Part shown: piece by piece, positions 44,195 through 52,491 of the stretch
Numbering within the stretch: position 1 is the stretch's first letter
Layout: each line of letters begins with the position of its first letter
DNA from: Lachnospiraceae bacterium
GTDB lineage: Bacteria > Bacillota > Clostridia > Lachnospirales > Lachnospiraceae
Reading direction: 5' to 3'
NCBI GenBank assembly: GCA_017441265.1
Contig: JAFRYE010000024.1
Location: forward strand, 1 to 61,573
DNA: 61,573 nt
Program-made: the position numbers and the translations under genes
Notes under the pieces: generated by a model
Told to the model about the DNA's origin: nothing
Databases searched by the model: none
Seen by the model: only the letters and a program-made list of their open reading frames with translations

Positions 44195-44761
44195 TTATAC
44201 TTCGACCGCACATAAAATTGAATTGATTTCCTGCTCCAGATTGTTCTTATCGAGCACGCCGCCGATCAGCGCGAACTGCGCAAGGCCGTGCACCAGCGCC
44301 CACATGGCGGTTGTCTTGCATCGGAGGCTCTCCCCGGAAAGCTGCTTGCCGTGAAGCCCCTTGAGAAATTCCTCCGCAACCGGACGAAACAGCAAAAACG
44401 GCTCATACGAAATAAAATCGATGTCCTTCCGAGTAAACAGAAATTGAAAATACAGCGGATTCTCATAGAAAAACAGGACGTAGCGCCGGCCGAGCATCAG
44501 CATGACTTTCGTCGGATCCTGACAAGCCTCCAGCTCGCTTCGCAACGCATCGCTCAGGCTGTCCGTGATGTACTCCCGGATCGCCGAGAGAAACGCATCC
44601 TTGTTCGCAAAATGAGCGTACGGCGCCGCGCTGCTGACCCCGATGGACTCCGCGAGTTTGCGCATCGAAAGGCTCTCCACTCCGTACCGGTCGATGTACT
44701 TCAGGCCTTTTTCGATGAACTCCCGCTTCAAATTTCCGTGATGATACGGTTTTCCTGACAT
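44195..44761 (-). CDS. TetR/AcrR-family regulator
   Basis: 188 residues. Helix-turn-helix: HHGNLKREFIEKGLKYIDRYGVESLSMRKLAESIGVSSAAPYAHFANKDAFLSAI, with a C-terminal WHG-type ligand domain (TTAMWALVHGLAQFALIG). ATG 7 nt after GGAGG. It is first in an operon with EFR1, behind a promoter carrying two palindromic operators, so autoregulation is very likely. Confidence 0.9.
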   Translation of the reverse strand: MSGKPYHHGNLKREFIEKGLKYIDRYGVESLSMRKLAESIGVSSAAPYAHFANKDAFLSAIREYITDSLSDALRSELEACQDPTKVMLMLGRRYVLFFYENPLYFQFLFTRKDIDFISYEPFLLFRPVAEEFLKGLHGKQLSGESLRCKTTAMWALVHGLAQFALIGGVLDKNNLEQEINSILCAVEV

Positions 44762-44776
44762 AAGCAACCTCCGAAT

Positions 44777-44829
44777 CAATCTTAGCAGTGATTAGATTGT
44801 AGCACGCAATCTTATCACTGTCAAGATTG
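44777..44829 (-). promoter_or_regulatory. tetR-EFR1 promoter with two 23-bp palindromic operators
   Basis: Minus strand: perfect -35 TTGACA (44824-44819), 17-bp spacer, -10 TACAAT (44801-44796). Two 23-bp palindromes with CAATCT arms (44777-44799 and 44807-44829), centres 30 bp apart, cover the -10 and the -35 respectively. This is a textbook repressor layout. Confidence 0.85.
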
Positions 44830-44843
44830 AAAATCAAAAAAGT

Positions 44844-44877
44844 CCGTCATTTTCCGTTTGCGTCGGAAAATGACGGT
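44844..44877. terminator. terminator built from an inverted pair of the GGAAAATG word
   Basis: Perfect 13-bp stem CCGTCATTTTCCG / CGGAAAATGACGG with a 7-nt loop. It is followed by TTTTC on plus and by ACTTTTTT on minus. It ends the minus-strand gene at 44887 and insulates the tetR promoter. Confidence 0.88.
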
Positions 44878-44886
44878 TTTCTCCGG

Positions 44887-46077
44887 TCAGATCGTATCCT
44901 CCCGTTCCCTGTTCCGATCAAAATAATGCTCCAGACACTCTTTGAGCTCACCCTCCTGAAGCTCCGCCGCGATCCGGTTGAGGGCGTCGGCGTCCAGCCG
45001 CTCCACCCTGCGGACCGGGTAATTTTCCACCCAGGACTTCTTCACGGTGTTCATGGCCATCTCGATACGCCCGTGTCCCTGCTCGATCGCACCGTCCGGA
45101 AAATACTCGTCCTCGATAAAAGTGGTGATCGAATCCTTTTCCGCTACGACCATGTAAAACGGCCGCTCAAGGTGCCCGATCCCCAAACAATCCGTGATCG
45201 CGAAACACTCTCCGACGCCGAGGATCGCATAGATATCCCCGTTCACATCGAGGATCTTGCACTCGATATAAAAATCTTTGAACAACGGAAAGAAATTGCC
45301 GTTAAGACTGCCTTTCTTATCGTAGCGCCCAAGGGGCATGTACTCCAGTTTGCCGCTCTCTTCATTGAGCGCTATGACCGCGTTGTAAATGTACGCGGGC
45401 TTCGGCTCGGAAGAATCGGGATTGATGATCCGTTCCTCAACGTAATCATCGTAAAAGGTTTTCCCGTCAAGAGGCATCATCGACGCCGGTGTGTAATAAT
45501 AACCGTTTTTGAGGCAATATCCGGAAAATTCCCTGTTCGACCGGTATTTGCGAAGCATCCGGTCATATACCGGACGATCTCTCTCCTCCTCGAAATACAG
45601 TCTGCGGCGAACCAGCTCGTCCCGGAACTCCGCAGGCGTTTTGTACTGTTCCGGCGCAACCCGGTACCGCCCTTTCGCGCGCTCGTATTTCATGCGGAAA
45701 AGGAAGTTGGAAAGCGCCGTCGGGAAGATAAAGAGCAGGACTCCGGGCACCGGCAGAAGCACTAAAACGATCCAGCCGATCCGCTGCCAAAGAGGCGCGA
45801 TTCCTGCGAGCAGCGCCCGATATTTGATCAGGATCCGAATCGGGTTGACCACAAGCACCAAAGTCGCGATGATCGCATTGAGGATCGGGATCATCACCGC
45901 AAACAGCATCCCGATGCCGAACTGGTTTTTGTTTTCGCGCTTTCGGTCGAAATGTTCCGCAAGCGTTATGAGCAAGAGCGGCAGAACGACCCACATGACC
46001 ACGAGGGACAGCGCGATGAGCACATATTCCCGGAGGACTATGAATCCGATTGCCGCAAACAGCACACTTCCGTTCAT
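44887..46077 (-). CDS. hypothetical membrane protein
   Basis: 396 residues. Three to four N-terminal hydrophobic helices (to about 125: VLIALSLVVMWVVLPLLLITL, IGMLFAVMIPILNAIIATLVLVV, IGWIVLVLLPVPGVLLFIFP) are followed by a 270-residue soluble domain, probably cytoplasmic, rich in aromatic and acidic residues, with no known motif. RBS GAGGAGG. The next gene upstream (MBL) is 14 bp away, implying an operon. Family not recognised. Confidence 0.6.
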   Translation of the reverse strand: MNGSVLFAAIGFIVLREYVLIALSLVVMWVVLPLLLITLAEHFDRKRENKNQFGIGMLFAVMIPILNAIIATLVLVVNPIRILIKYRALLAGIAPLWQRIGWIVLVLLPVPGVLLFIFPTALSNFLFRMKYERAKGRYRVAPEQYKTPAEFRDELVRRRLYFEEERDRPVYDRMLRKYRSNREFSGYCLKNGYYYTPASMMPLDGKTFYDDYVEERIINPDSSEPKPAYIYNAVIALNEESGKLEYMPLGRYDKKGSLNGNFFPLFKDFYIECKILDVNGDIYAILGVGECFAITDCLGIGHLERPFYMVVAEKDSITTFIEDEYFPDGAIEQGHGRIEMAMNTVKKSWVENYPVRRVERLDADALNRIAAELQEGELKECLEHYFDRNREREDTI

Positions 46078-46091
46078 ACACCTGCCTCCTC

Positions 46092-46913
46092 TTACTTGTT
46101 CTTGATCTCGATCCGGTCGAGGATCCCCTGAATGCCGATGTTTCGATGCGTCAGGTACATCCTCATGACATCTTCGATCAGCCCCGCATCCGCACCGGTT
46201 TTCCGTTGTATTCTTCCGGCATCCCAGCCTTTGTCGATATATCTGACAACGGTCGCCACCAGTACCGCCGGATCCTCGTGGCTCTGCTTCGCAGCAGCCT
46301 TGCCGCTGTCGTCTCGCGCCGGATTGCTGCCCAAGACCGCCGTCTTTGCATGGCCGTAGTATACGGTGCGCGGCTTGCGCGAGAGAAGTTTCTCCCAGCT
46401 CTCGCCGATCTGCGTCCCCCGGTGCATCTCCAACTCATACAACGGGTTCAGATCCCCGACGAACAGACTGCCGTCATCGAGGGCCAGCGTGACGCTGTCG
46501 TCGCTGTGCCCGGGCGTGTGAAGGATCTCTCCTTCGATGCCGAACTCTTCCAGAAACCGCCGGCTGTCCGAAAGTGTAACAACACGCACCTTCGCGTCGT
46601 CGATCGGCCGGAACGCATGCCGGTTCTCTTTTCGGAAAATGTCGTCCGCCGCATGCACGTACTCCTTTTGCACATCGGCGACCGCGATGACCGCGCCGTG
46701 GTCGGCAATCTCCTGCGCAATCCCGCAATGGTCGGGATGAAAATGCGAGATCAAAACGGCATCGATCTTCTGCACCGGTATCCGCAGCTCGCCCATCGCC
46801 CTGCAGAACATATCAAACGTCCCTGCCCAGCCGGTGTCGAACAGAACGATCCCGCGCTCTCCCTCGATCAGATAGGTATTGGTATTGCCGTACCGAAGTT
46901 CATGGATTGTCAT
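46092..46913 (-). CDS. metallo-beta-lactamase-fold hydrolase
   Basis: 273 residues. Zinc motif SHFHPDHCG (HxHxDH), later TPGHSDDSVTLALDDGSLFVGDL and YYGHAKT give the remaining ligands. About 70 C-terminal residues (ATVVRYIDKGWDAGRIQRKTGADAGLIEDVMRMYLTHRN) look like a small winged-helix or accessory tail. Likely thioesterase, lactonase or nuclease-type MBL. RBS GAGGGGG; a GGAAAATG copy overlaps the RBS-start spacer. Confidence 0.83.
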   Translation of the reverse strand: MTIHELRYGNTNTYLIEGERGIVLFDTGWAGTFDMFCRAMGELRIPVQKIDAVLISHFHPDHCGIAQEIADHGAVIAVADVQKEYVHAADDIFRKENRHAFRPIDDAKVRVVTLSDSRRFLEEFGIEGEILHTPGHSDDSVTLALDDGSLFVGDLNPLYELEMHRGTQIGESWEKLLSRKPRTVYYGHAKTAVLGSNPARDDSGKAAAKQSHEDPAVLVATVVRYIDKGWDAGRIQRKTGADAGLIEDVMRMYLTHRNIGIQGILDRIEIKNK

Positions 46914-46992
46914 CTCATTTTCCCCCTCTAAGATACCATCATCTTACCACACCGGGGGGCTGTTGACCAGTGAGATCGCGCGGAAAAGGGAA

Positions 46993-47026
46993 CCGCAAAA
47001 AATCCCCCGGCGAGATCGCCGGGGGA
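46993..47026 (-). terminator. terminator of the vWA gene
   Basis: Minus-strand stem TCCCCCGGCGA / TCGCCGGGGGA followed by TTTTTTG. Confidence 0.9.
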
Positions 47027-47046
47027 ATGTCGGTATTCTTCGGTTA

Positions 47047-47715
47047 TCATTTGCCGCGCTTGCGATAATCCTCGCGGATCTCCTCAAGGGCATCCTCGCA
47101 CTCGAACGCCGCGCTCATCTCTTTCGCGCTGCCGCAGGCGCGCGCCTTGCTCACAAGCTTCGACATTGCGGAGAAGTTCAGCTGCGTGCCGACGCTGTCG
47201 CACTCATAGCGGACCGCACGGCTCGCCGGTACTCCGAAGCGTCCGGCCACTTCGACAGCGTCGATGTTTGCGCCTAGGAAGATAAACTCCCAGCCAGCCT
47301 CCTTCTGCTGCTCGACCATCTTCTTTACCTTCGCGTAGTCGTATTCCTTGCTGGCATTTTCCATGCCGTCGGTGGTGATGATGAACAGCGTCTTTTCCGG
47401 CACATCCTCGTCGCGGATGTACTTGTGCACGTTGCGGATGTGGTGGATCGCGCCGCCGACTGCGTCGAGCAGAGCCGTGCAGCCGCGAACGTAGTAATCC
47501 TTGTCCGTGATGGGCTCGATCTCACCGATCGGTTTGCGGTCGTGCAGCACCTCGATCTTGTCATCGAAGAGCACCGTCGAGAAGAGCGCCTCGCCCTCTT
47601 CCTTCTTTTGCTTTGCGAGCATCGAATTGTAACCGCCGATTGTGTCGGCCTCCAGTCCTCCCATCGAACCGCTTCTGTCAAGAATGTAAATGATCTCAGT
47701 CAAACCCTTCTTCAT
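47047..47715 (-). CDS. von Willebrand factor A domain protein, TerY-like
   Basis: 222 residues. It has the MIDAS motif DRSGSMGG near residue 13, a threonine in GCTALLDAVG and TTDGMENASKEY as the third ligand. Small cytosolic vWA proteins of this type resemble TerY of tellurite/stress operons; they act as metal-dependent adaptors. The nearby HTH protein (49106) carries a domain that in Clostridia often accompanies such stress genes. Confidence 0.8.
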   Translation of the reverse strand: MKKGLTEIIYILDRSGSMGGLEADTIGGYNSMLAKQKKEEGEALFSTVLFDDKIEVLHDRKPIGEIEPITDKDYYVRGCTALLDAVGGAIHHIRNVHKYIRDEDVPEKTLFIITTDGMENASKEYDYAKVKKMVEQQKEAGWEFIFLGANIDAVEVAGRFGVPASRAVRYECDSVGTQLNFSAMSKLVSKARACGSAKEMSAAFECEDALEEIREDYRKRGK

Positions 47716-47788
47716 ATTGTTGCCTCTCTTTCCGCCGCGCTGCGGCTTGTTTTTTCTTTCTGAGGCAACTATATCATGCTTGCGGGTC

Positions 47789-47806
47789 GATGTGGTCGCC
47801 TCTCAG
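47789..47806. other. short hairpin downstream of the flavin reductase gene
   Basis: GTCGCCT - CTC - AGGCGAC stem 13 bp after the minus-strand stop at 47820; no U-tract follows, so termination by it is uncertain. Confidence 0.4.
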
Positions 47807-47819
47807 GCGACATTGAAAA

Positions 47820-48449
47820 TCATCTCGTGAAATTCGTCCAGACGCGCTGTTCCGTCTCAGGTAACCCGATTTGCTCCCTGCCAAGAGCAATGCTCTTCAT
47901 CAAAAATACCATATTGCGCGCAAGCACACGCATGACCTGACAGCCCTCGTCGTCAACGCGTCCCTCGCCGGGCTCCCAGCCGTAGATATTGTTCCAGTAC
48001 TGGCTTGTCGCCACCGGCATGTTCGACAGCGTAAAGAACTTGTTGAGCTCGTCAAATGTCGCGGTAGCGCCGGAGCGGCGCGCACTCACGACACTGGCAC
48101 CGACCTTCAGGCTCTTGTCAAAATGCGAACTGTAAAAGATGCGCTGAAGCGCAGCAAGCAACGTTCCGTTGGCCGAGCCGTAGTATACCGGGGAACCGAT
48201 CACAAGGCCGTCCGCAGCCTCGAATTTGGCGGCGAGTTCGTTGACTTTATCGTCGAAGACACAACGCCCCGTTTTGCGGCAGGACTCGCAGGCGATGCAG
48301 CCGCGGATCGCGCTGCCGCCGATCTGAACGTTCACATACTCGACGCCGTTCTCCTCGAACACTTTCTCCATCTCGGAAAATGCCAGCGCAATGTTACCGT
48401 TTTTGCGCGGGCTTCCGTTGATCATCAAAACTTTAAACTTCTTCTCCAT
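47820..48449 (-). CDS. NADPH-dependent FMN reductase / flavodoxin family protein
   Basis: 209 residues. FMN phosphate loop NGSPRKNGN near residue 11, IRGCIACESCRKTGRC cysteine motif (iron-sulfur flavoprotein-like) and SPVYYGSANGTLLAALQR. Such proteins reduce quinones, chromate or other acceptors; the C-x2-C-x4-C set suggests an [Fe-S] cluster as in Isf proteins. Located 15 bp after the cyclase gene. Confidence 0.85.
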   Translation of the reverse strand: MEKKFKVLMINGSPRKNGNIALAFSEMEKVFEENGVEYVNVQIGGSAIRGCIACESCRKTGRCVFDDKVNELAAKFEAADGLVIGSPVYYGSANGTLLAALQRIFYSSHFDKSLKVGASVVSARRSGATATFDELNKFFTLSNMPVATSQYWNNIYGWEPGEGRVDDEGCQVMRVLARNMVFLMKSIALGREQIGLPETEQRVWTNFTR

Positions 48450-48464
48450 CGGTGTGTTTCCTTT

Positions 48465-49079
48465 TCACAGTTTCAGTAATGTCGCGCGGCAGGGAGCTCC
48501 GTCCGAACCTCCCAGGTTGATCGGTGCCGCATGCAGCAGATACACGCCCCGGTCAACCGCCCCGAGGCGGATGCCCTCGAGGGGAATGATCCCCCGGTCA
48601 AGAAAAGCGAGATGAACCACGAGCGGCGCATCCTCCGGACCTACGGTCTGCGACTCATTGCCGTACAAAAAGATTCCGGCTTCACAGAAGATACAGGCCG
48701 CCTTGTCCGTGAGCGTCGCCTTTCCCTTCACGAGAATGCGCTTAGCCGCGTCACAGCCGGGAATTCCCGACTCCTGCTCCGCCTGCTTTGCCTCCGCTAA
48801 TATCCGCTTCGCGTCATCTACCGTCACCGGTCCGTCGTGCTCCGCGACGTAGGCGTAGCCGATCATTTTCCGAAGATCGATCTGATCGATCGTCTGCGCA
48901 TGATCCAGAAAATGATGCGGCGCATCCACGTGCGTACCGTTGTGCGCGCACATCTTAAAAGCCGTCAGATTGCAGACTGCGCCGTCGCTTTTGTTGAGTA
49001 TTTCGAAGCGCTCCGGAGCGGGGTCGCCCGGATATACGGCGCAGGAGAATACTTCCTGAGAGATATCATAGATTTCCAT
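48465..49079 (-). CDS. cyclase family protein (kynurenine formamidase-like)
   Basis: 204 residues. The metal-binding signature HNGTHVDAPHHF identifies the cyclase family PF04199, whose members hydrolyse N-formylkynurenine or cyclic amides. YPGDPAPE near the N-terminus is also conserved. The start is the ATG after GAGGAAAATGC, so a copy of the dispersed word forms the RBS region. Upstream HTH gene ends 26 bp away. Confidence 0.85.
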   Translation of the reverse strand: MEIYDISQEVFSCAVYPGDPAPERFEILNKSDGAVCNLTAFKMCAHNGTHVDAPHHFLDHAQTIDQIDLRKMIGYAYVAEHDGPVTVDDAKRILAEAKQAEQESGIPGCDAAKRILVKGKATLTDKAACIFCEAGIFLYGNESQTVGPEDAPLVVHLAFLDRGIIPLEGIRLGAVDRGVYLLHAAPINLGGSDGAPCRATLLKL

Positions 49080-49105
49080 GCATTTTCCTCTTAACCGACG
49101 CCGGA

Positions 49106-50332
49106 TCACGCTCCGAGAAGCGATTCGCCGTGGTCGTACAATGCCTCGTTGATAGTGTCGATGTCAAAGACCTCGTTGTCGATAAAATACTCGACGATCA
49201 GGTCAAACCGGCTGCTCGGCGACAGCGCATATCCTGCGCGGGCGAGCATGTCCTTCGTCTCGTCGAGGGACAGCCGCAGCGCTAATGCGAACGCGACCGC
49301 CGTCTGCTTCTTCGGGCGGTAATCCTCGTTGCTGCGGATCTTCGAGAAGAGCTTTCGGTCCGCTCCGGCGCGCTTGTACACCTCCGTATCCGTGAAGCCG
49401 CGCTCGTCGATCATGCGAAGCAGACTCTGTTGCCACGTATCCGCAAGCTGATCCACAGCCTCCTGCAGGGTGCGCTTTCGCTTTTGCGCATCGACCGAAA
49501 AAGACGCCGCATCCGCAGAGAGTTCCTCCTCCGCCTCGGCCAAAGGCTCCTCCATCGGAGCGGCCTCATCGCAAAGGACCTCAACGGACTCCTTACACTT
49601 CCCGGCTGCCTTCTTCGCGCTCTTTTTCTCCGCCCGAAGCATTGCCTTCCGGTCAAAGGGCTTTTCAGGCTCCGCCAAGCATGCCTCGGCGAACATGGCA
49701 GGCCTTGCCGATCCCGCCGCCGACGCACCGAGCAAAGCATCCCTATTCGACGTTCCGACCGGTGTTGCGCTCATTGCCTGCATGGCTCCGCACGGATTCG
49801 GCGGTTCCGGCACAAAATTCTTCTTTAAAAACTCGGCCAAGCCGTCCCACAGACGCTTGTGCTCGGCCTCCGAAATGTGCTCCCGCGCGCCCGTCGCCGT
49901 ATCCGCGGCTCGCAATGCCACACAGCGTTCTTCGAATGCATTTTCCGTATTCCGATCGGCGAATGAAAACTCCCGGTATTTTCCCCTGTCGCGCTTCCAA
50001 TACAGGTACAGCCACGGTCCGCTGCTTCCGCTCTCCGCCGAATCCTCGCGTTCCCTGACGGTTCCACCGATCAGAAGGCCTGTGAACTCCTTCCACTGCT
50101 CCTCCGACAGCAACACCGTGCCGGAGACCGTGATGTCGTCCTCGGTCAGCGGCCAGTGGTCGCCCTCGCGGGTCTCATGGTAAAAGAAGTGCTGCCCGCT
50201 TTCGACAAACAGGCGATATCTTTGAAATTCCGGCGGATTGGTTGAGGACGAGTACGTAAAATAAAAATCCGTGATCTCCTCCGCGGTCACATCCTTGCCG
50301 ACAATCCGCTTTTTTCTTCCGAACAGCCCCAA
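49106..50332 (-). CDS. protein with C-terminal XRE-like helix-turn-helix domain
   Basis: 408 residues. Residues 1-150 form an uncharacterised alpha+beta domain, 180-280 a low-complexity Ala/Glu/Lys linker, and 290-408 a conserved domain ([81 protein letters not shown]) that in Clostridia is attached to macro-domain and stress proteins. It is XRE-like but may bind partners rather than DNA. Start codon TTG, 6 nt after GGGGAGGAG. Confidence 0.75.
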   Translation of the reverse strand: MGLFGRKKRIVGKDVTAEEITDFYFTYSSSTNPPEFQRYRLFVESGQHFFYHETREGDHWPLTEDDITVSGTVLLSEEQWKEFTGLLIGGTVREREDSAESGSSGPWLYLYWKRDRGKYREFSFADRNTENAFEERCVALRAADTATGAREHISEAEHKRLWDGLAEFLKKNFVPEPPNPCGAMQAMSATPVGTSNRDALLGASAAGSARPAMFAEACLAEPEKPFDRKAMLRAEKKSAKKAAGKCKESVEVLCDEAAPMEEPLAEAEEELSADAASFSVDAQKRKRTLQEAVDQLADTWQQSLLRMIDERGFTDTEVYKRAGADRKLFSKIRSNEDYRPKKQTAVAFALALRLSLDETKDMLARAGYALSPSSRFDLIVEYFIDNEVFDIDTINEALYDHGESLLGA

Positions 50333-50375
50333 ATGAAACTCCTCCCCTCATATTACAGGTAACCCGCGCAAGAAA

Positions 50376-51005
50376 TCAGTATCCGAGATCATCGTTGACC
50401 AGGATCACGTGGATCCGGCCTTCGTGGCGCGAAAGACGCGTGATCAGGATCTGGCAGCAGATGGAATCCGGCGATTTGCAATTCATGCAGGATCCCGTGC
50501 GCGTGCAGGGCGTTGACAGCCCGAACCGCTGCGCGTTGATCGGTGCAGCCACGTTGCGGGCGCGCTTCATCGCACTGTCCACATCCGGCGCAATCTTGTT
50601 CATGCCGACGATGAACACGACATACTTCGGTCCCTGCGCGATCGCAGAAACACGGTTTGCGTTTCCGTCGATGTTGATCAGCACGCCGTCCTCGGTCATC
50701 GCGTTGACGCTGGACACGAAACAATCCGCATCATAGGTCGCAAGCATCGCCTCGCGCTTGTTCGGCGTTGCGTCGCGGTCGATAAAGTCATAGCTACCGC
50801 TCCGAAGAGCCGCCGTGAGCCCGATCTCGGCCGCGCTCATACAGCCGCCCATGCCTACCGTAGCTCCCTCGGGGATCAGTTCCAGCGCCATCTGGAGCGC
50901 CTCCTCGCGGGTCTCCGCATAGTATCCGGTCATGTTCCGGGACTCCAGACCCTTGATCACCTTCTGCGCCAGCAGACGGTTTCGTTGCTTCGTCATCTCA
51001 TTCAT
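50376..51005 (-). CDS. LUD-domain lactate-utilisation-like protein
   Basis: 209 residues. KQRNRLLAQKVIKGLESRNMTGYYAETREEALQMALELIPEGATVGMGGCMSAAEIGL is the opening of the LutC/LUD (DUF162) family, with ARNVAAPINAQRF and CMNCKSPDSICC motifs. Related to the LutBC lactate oxidation proteins, but single LUD proteins are of unknown activity. ATG 7 nt after GGAGG. Confidence 0.87.
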   Translation of the reverse strand: MNEMTKQRNRLLAQKVIKGLESRNMTGYYAETREEALQMALELIPEGATVGMGGCMSAAEIGLTAALRSGSYDFIDRDATPNKREAMLATYDADCFVSSVNAMTEDGVLINIDGNANRVSAIAQGPKYVVFIVGMNKIAPDVDSAMKRARNVAAPINAQRFGLSTPCTRTGSCMNCKSPDSICCQILITRLSRHEGRIHVILVNDDLGY

Positions 51006-51023
51006 AGCCACACCTCCGTAAAA

Positions 51024-51833
51024 TCAGTTCAGCCACAATGCGTACGGCCCTTCCATCTCCGCGATCAACGGGCCGGCAGACTTCGCGTCGCTCTCGCAGA
51101 CAGCCAGCAGATAAACCGGTCCGGAAAATGATCTGTCCTCATACAGCAAAATGATGCTCTTGCTGTCTGCCTCGTAGACAATACTGCACGCGGATGCACC
51201 GCTCACGGCGGTCGCACCGGTCAGATCCGGAGTCACGCCGCTGCAGAGAATGATACCGGACTGCTCGAATCGCGCCGTCTCGTGCTCCTCGCCGAGGATT
51301 TCCTCCAAACGGCCGTCAAAAACCGGCTCAACGTTGAATTGAAGCGTGTAACCGCTGCGCAGATGCAGCGTCGCGGTCTGCGGCTCTACGGTGGTGACGC
51401 CCTCGACGGTCTTGTCCAAAGGCAGCAGATTCATGTAGTCGTAGATCTCGCGGAAGCCGGTCGACATAGTCCTGTCCAGCTTCTGCAGCTGGTAGACGCG
51501 GAAATCCCCTTTCGTATAGTAAAAACGGATCGTCGTCGTGTCCCCGTCGAGGATCTGCATATCGCTCATGCGCCGCTTGCTCGCGGCATACATATGATAC
51601 TTGTTCGCCATCTCCGCCAGCGTGGTAAACACTTCGGCCGGAACCGGATACTCGGTCGTCACCTGACGGTCGGCATGGGTCTCGCGCTTTTCGATCGTGA
51701 GTCTGCCGTCGTCGGAGTCACCGCGACGGGCTTCCGTCACCCAGTGCCCGCCGAGACTTCCGCCGCCCGTCGAGACACGGCAGCCAATCAGACGATCATG
51801 TTTGAATTTGTTAAACAGATTCCATACACACAT
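51024..51833 (-). CDS. hypothetical protein
   Basis: 269 residues, predicted soluble alpha+beta. Begins with a short hydrophobic segment, then RVSTGGGSLGGHWVTEARRG. No catalytic motif seen and no family recognised. ATG 8 nt after AAGGGAGAG. It precedes the LUD gene by 18 bp and likely shares its transcript. Confidence 0.55.
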   Translation of the reverse strand: MCVWNLFNKFKHDRLIGCRVSTGGGSLGGHWVTEARRGDSDDGRLTIEKRETHADRQVTTEYPVPAEVFTTLAEMANKYHMYAASKRRMSDMQILDGDTTTIRFYYTKGDFRVYQLQKLDRTMSTGFREIYDYMNLLPLDKTVEGVTTVEPQTATLHLRSGYTLQFNVEPVFDGRLEEILGEEHETARFEQSGIILCSGVTPDLTGATAVSGASACSIVYEADSKSIILLYEDRSFSGPVYLLAVCESDAKSAGPLIAEMEGPYALWLN

Positions 51834-51857
51834 AAGTAACACTCTCCCTTCAAAAAT

Positions 51858-52487
51858 CTATTTGCGATCAATGCGCGCCCGCGCGGCGCGAAGCGCACAT
51901 GCGATCCCCCAGGTCGCCAACAGGATGCCGGCAAAAATCCCCAATCCGGCCGGCAGTCCCCAATTCAAAAAGCCGTAGAAATCATTGGTGTCGGGCCATA
52001 CGCCGACGCCGTTGATCAGGATATTGAGAAGATACAAAGCACCGTACACCGCGACCGGGATCATCGTGAAGAACGTCCACCGCATGGGCACTTCCTCATC
52101 GGACGGGCAGACAACAAACTCCGCCATCGCCGTCACGGGCACCATCAGGTGGAAGAAGAAATTCGAGCCCCGGTACATCCGAAGCATTCCGTACATCGGC
52201 CCGAGGAATGCCGCGATCACGAGGAAGGTCAAGCCGACCGCTGCCGCAGCCAGAAGCTTCGCGAACATCGGCTGCGCTTTACCGCGAAGCCGTTGTATGA
52301 GGCTGAAAACAGCAATGATGCCGCAGCACACATTCGAGAGCACCGTAAAAAACTTGAAATTATCGATGCCGCTTGAGGCGAACGTCAGGTCATTGATGCG
52401 GAAGAACAAAACCAGGATCGTGCCGGTCACCGCGAAGACGATGATCAGAATGTTCAGCACGAGAGCTATCATCTTACGACGATTCAT
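51858..52487 (-). CDS. Pr6Pr-family membrane protein
   Basis: 209 residues, six predicted helices, with FFTVLSNVCCGIIAVFSLI and FFFHLMVPVTAMAEFVV plus YGALYLLNILINGVGVWPDTNDFYGFLNWG, the conserved blocks of the Pr6Pr/FAR-17a-like membrane family. Function unknown, possibly lipid-related. The RBS is weak. Confidence 0.75.
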   Translation of the reverse strand: MNRRKMIALVLNILIIVFAVTGTILVLFFRINDLTFASSGIDNFKFFTVLSNVCCGIIAVFSLIQRLRGKAQPMFAKLLAAAAVGLTFLVIAAFLGPMYGMLRMYRGSNFFFHLMVPVTAMAEFVVCPSDEEVPMRWTFFTMIPVAVYGALYLLNILINGVGVWPDTNDFYGFLNWGLPAGLGIFAGILLATWGIACALRAARARIDRK

Positions 52488-52491
52488 AAAT

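Noticed and set aside
2312-51130. Dispersed word as plain Shine-Dalgarno plus ATG
   Set aside because: At 44183, 46916 and 49081 the word does coincide with an RBS region, but most copies lie inside genes in either orientation and varied frames.
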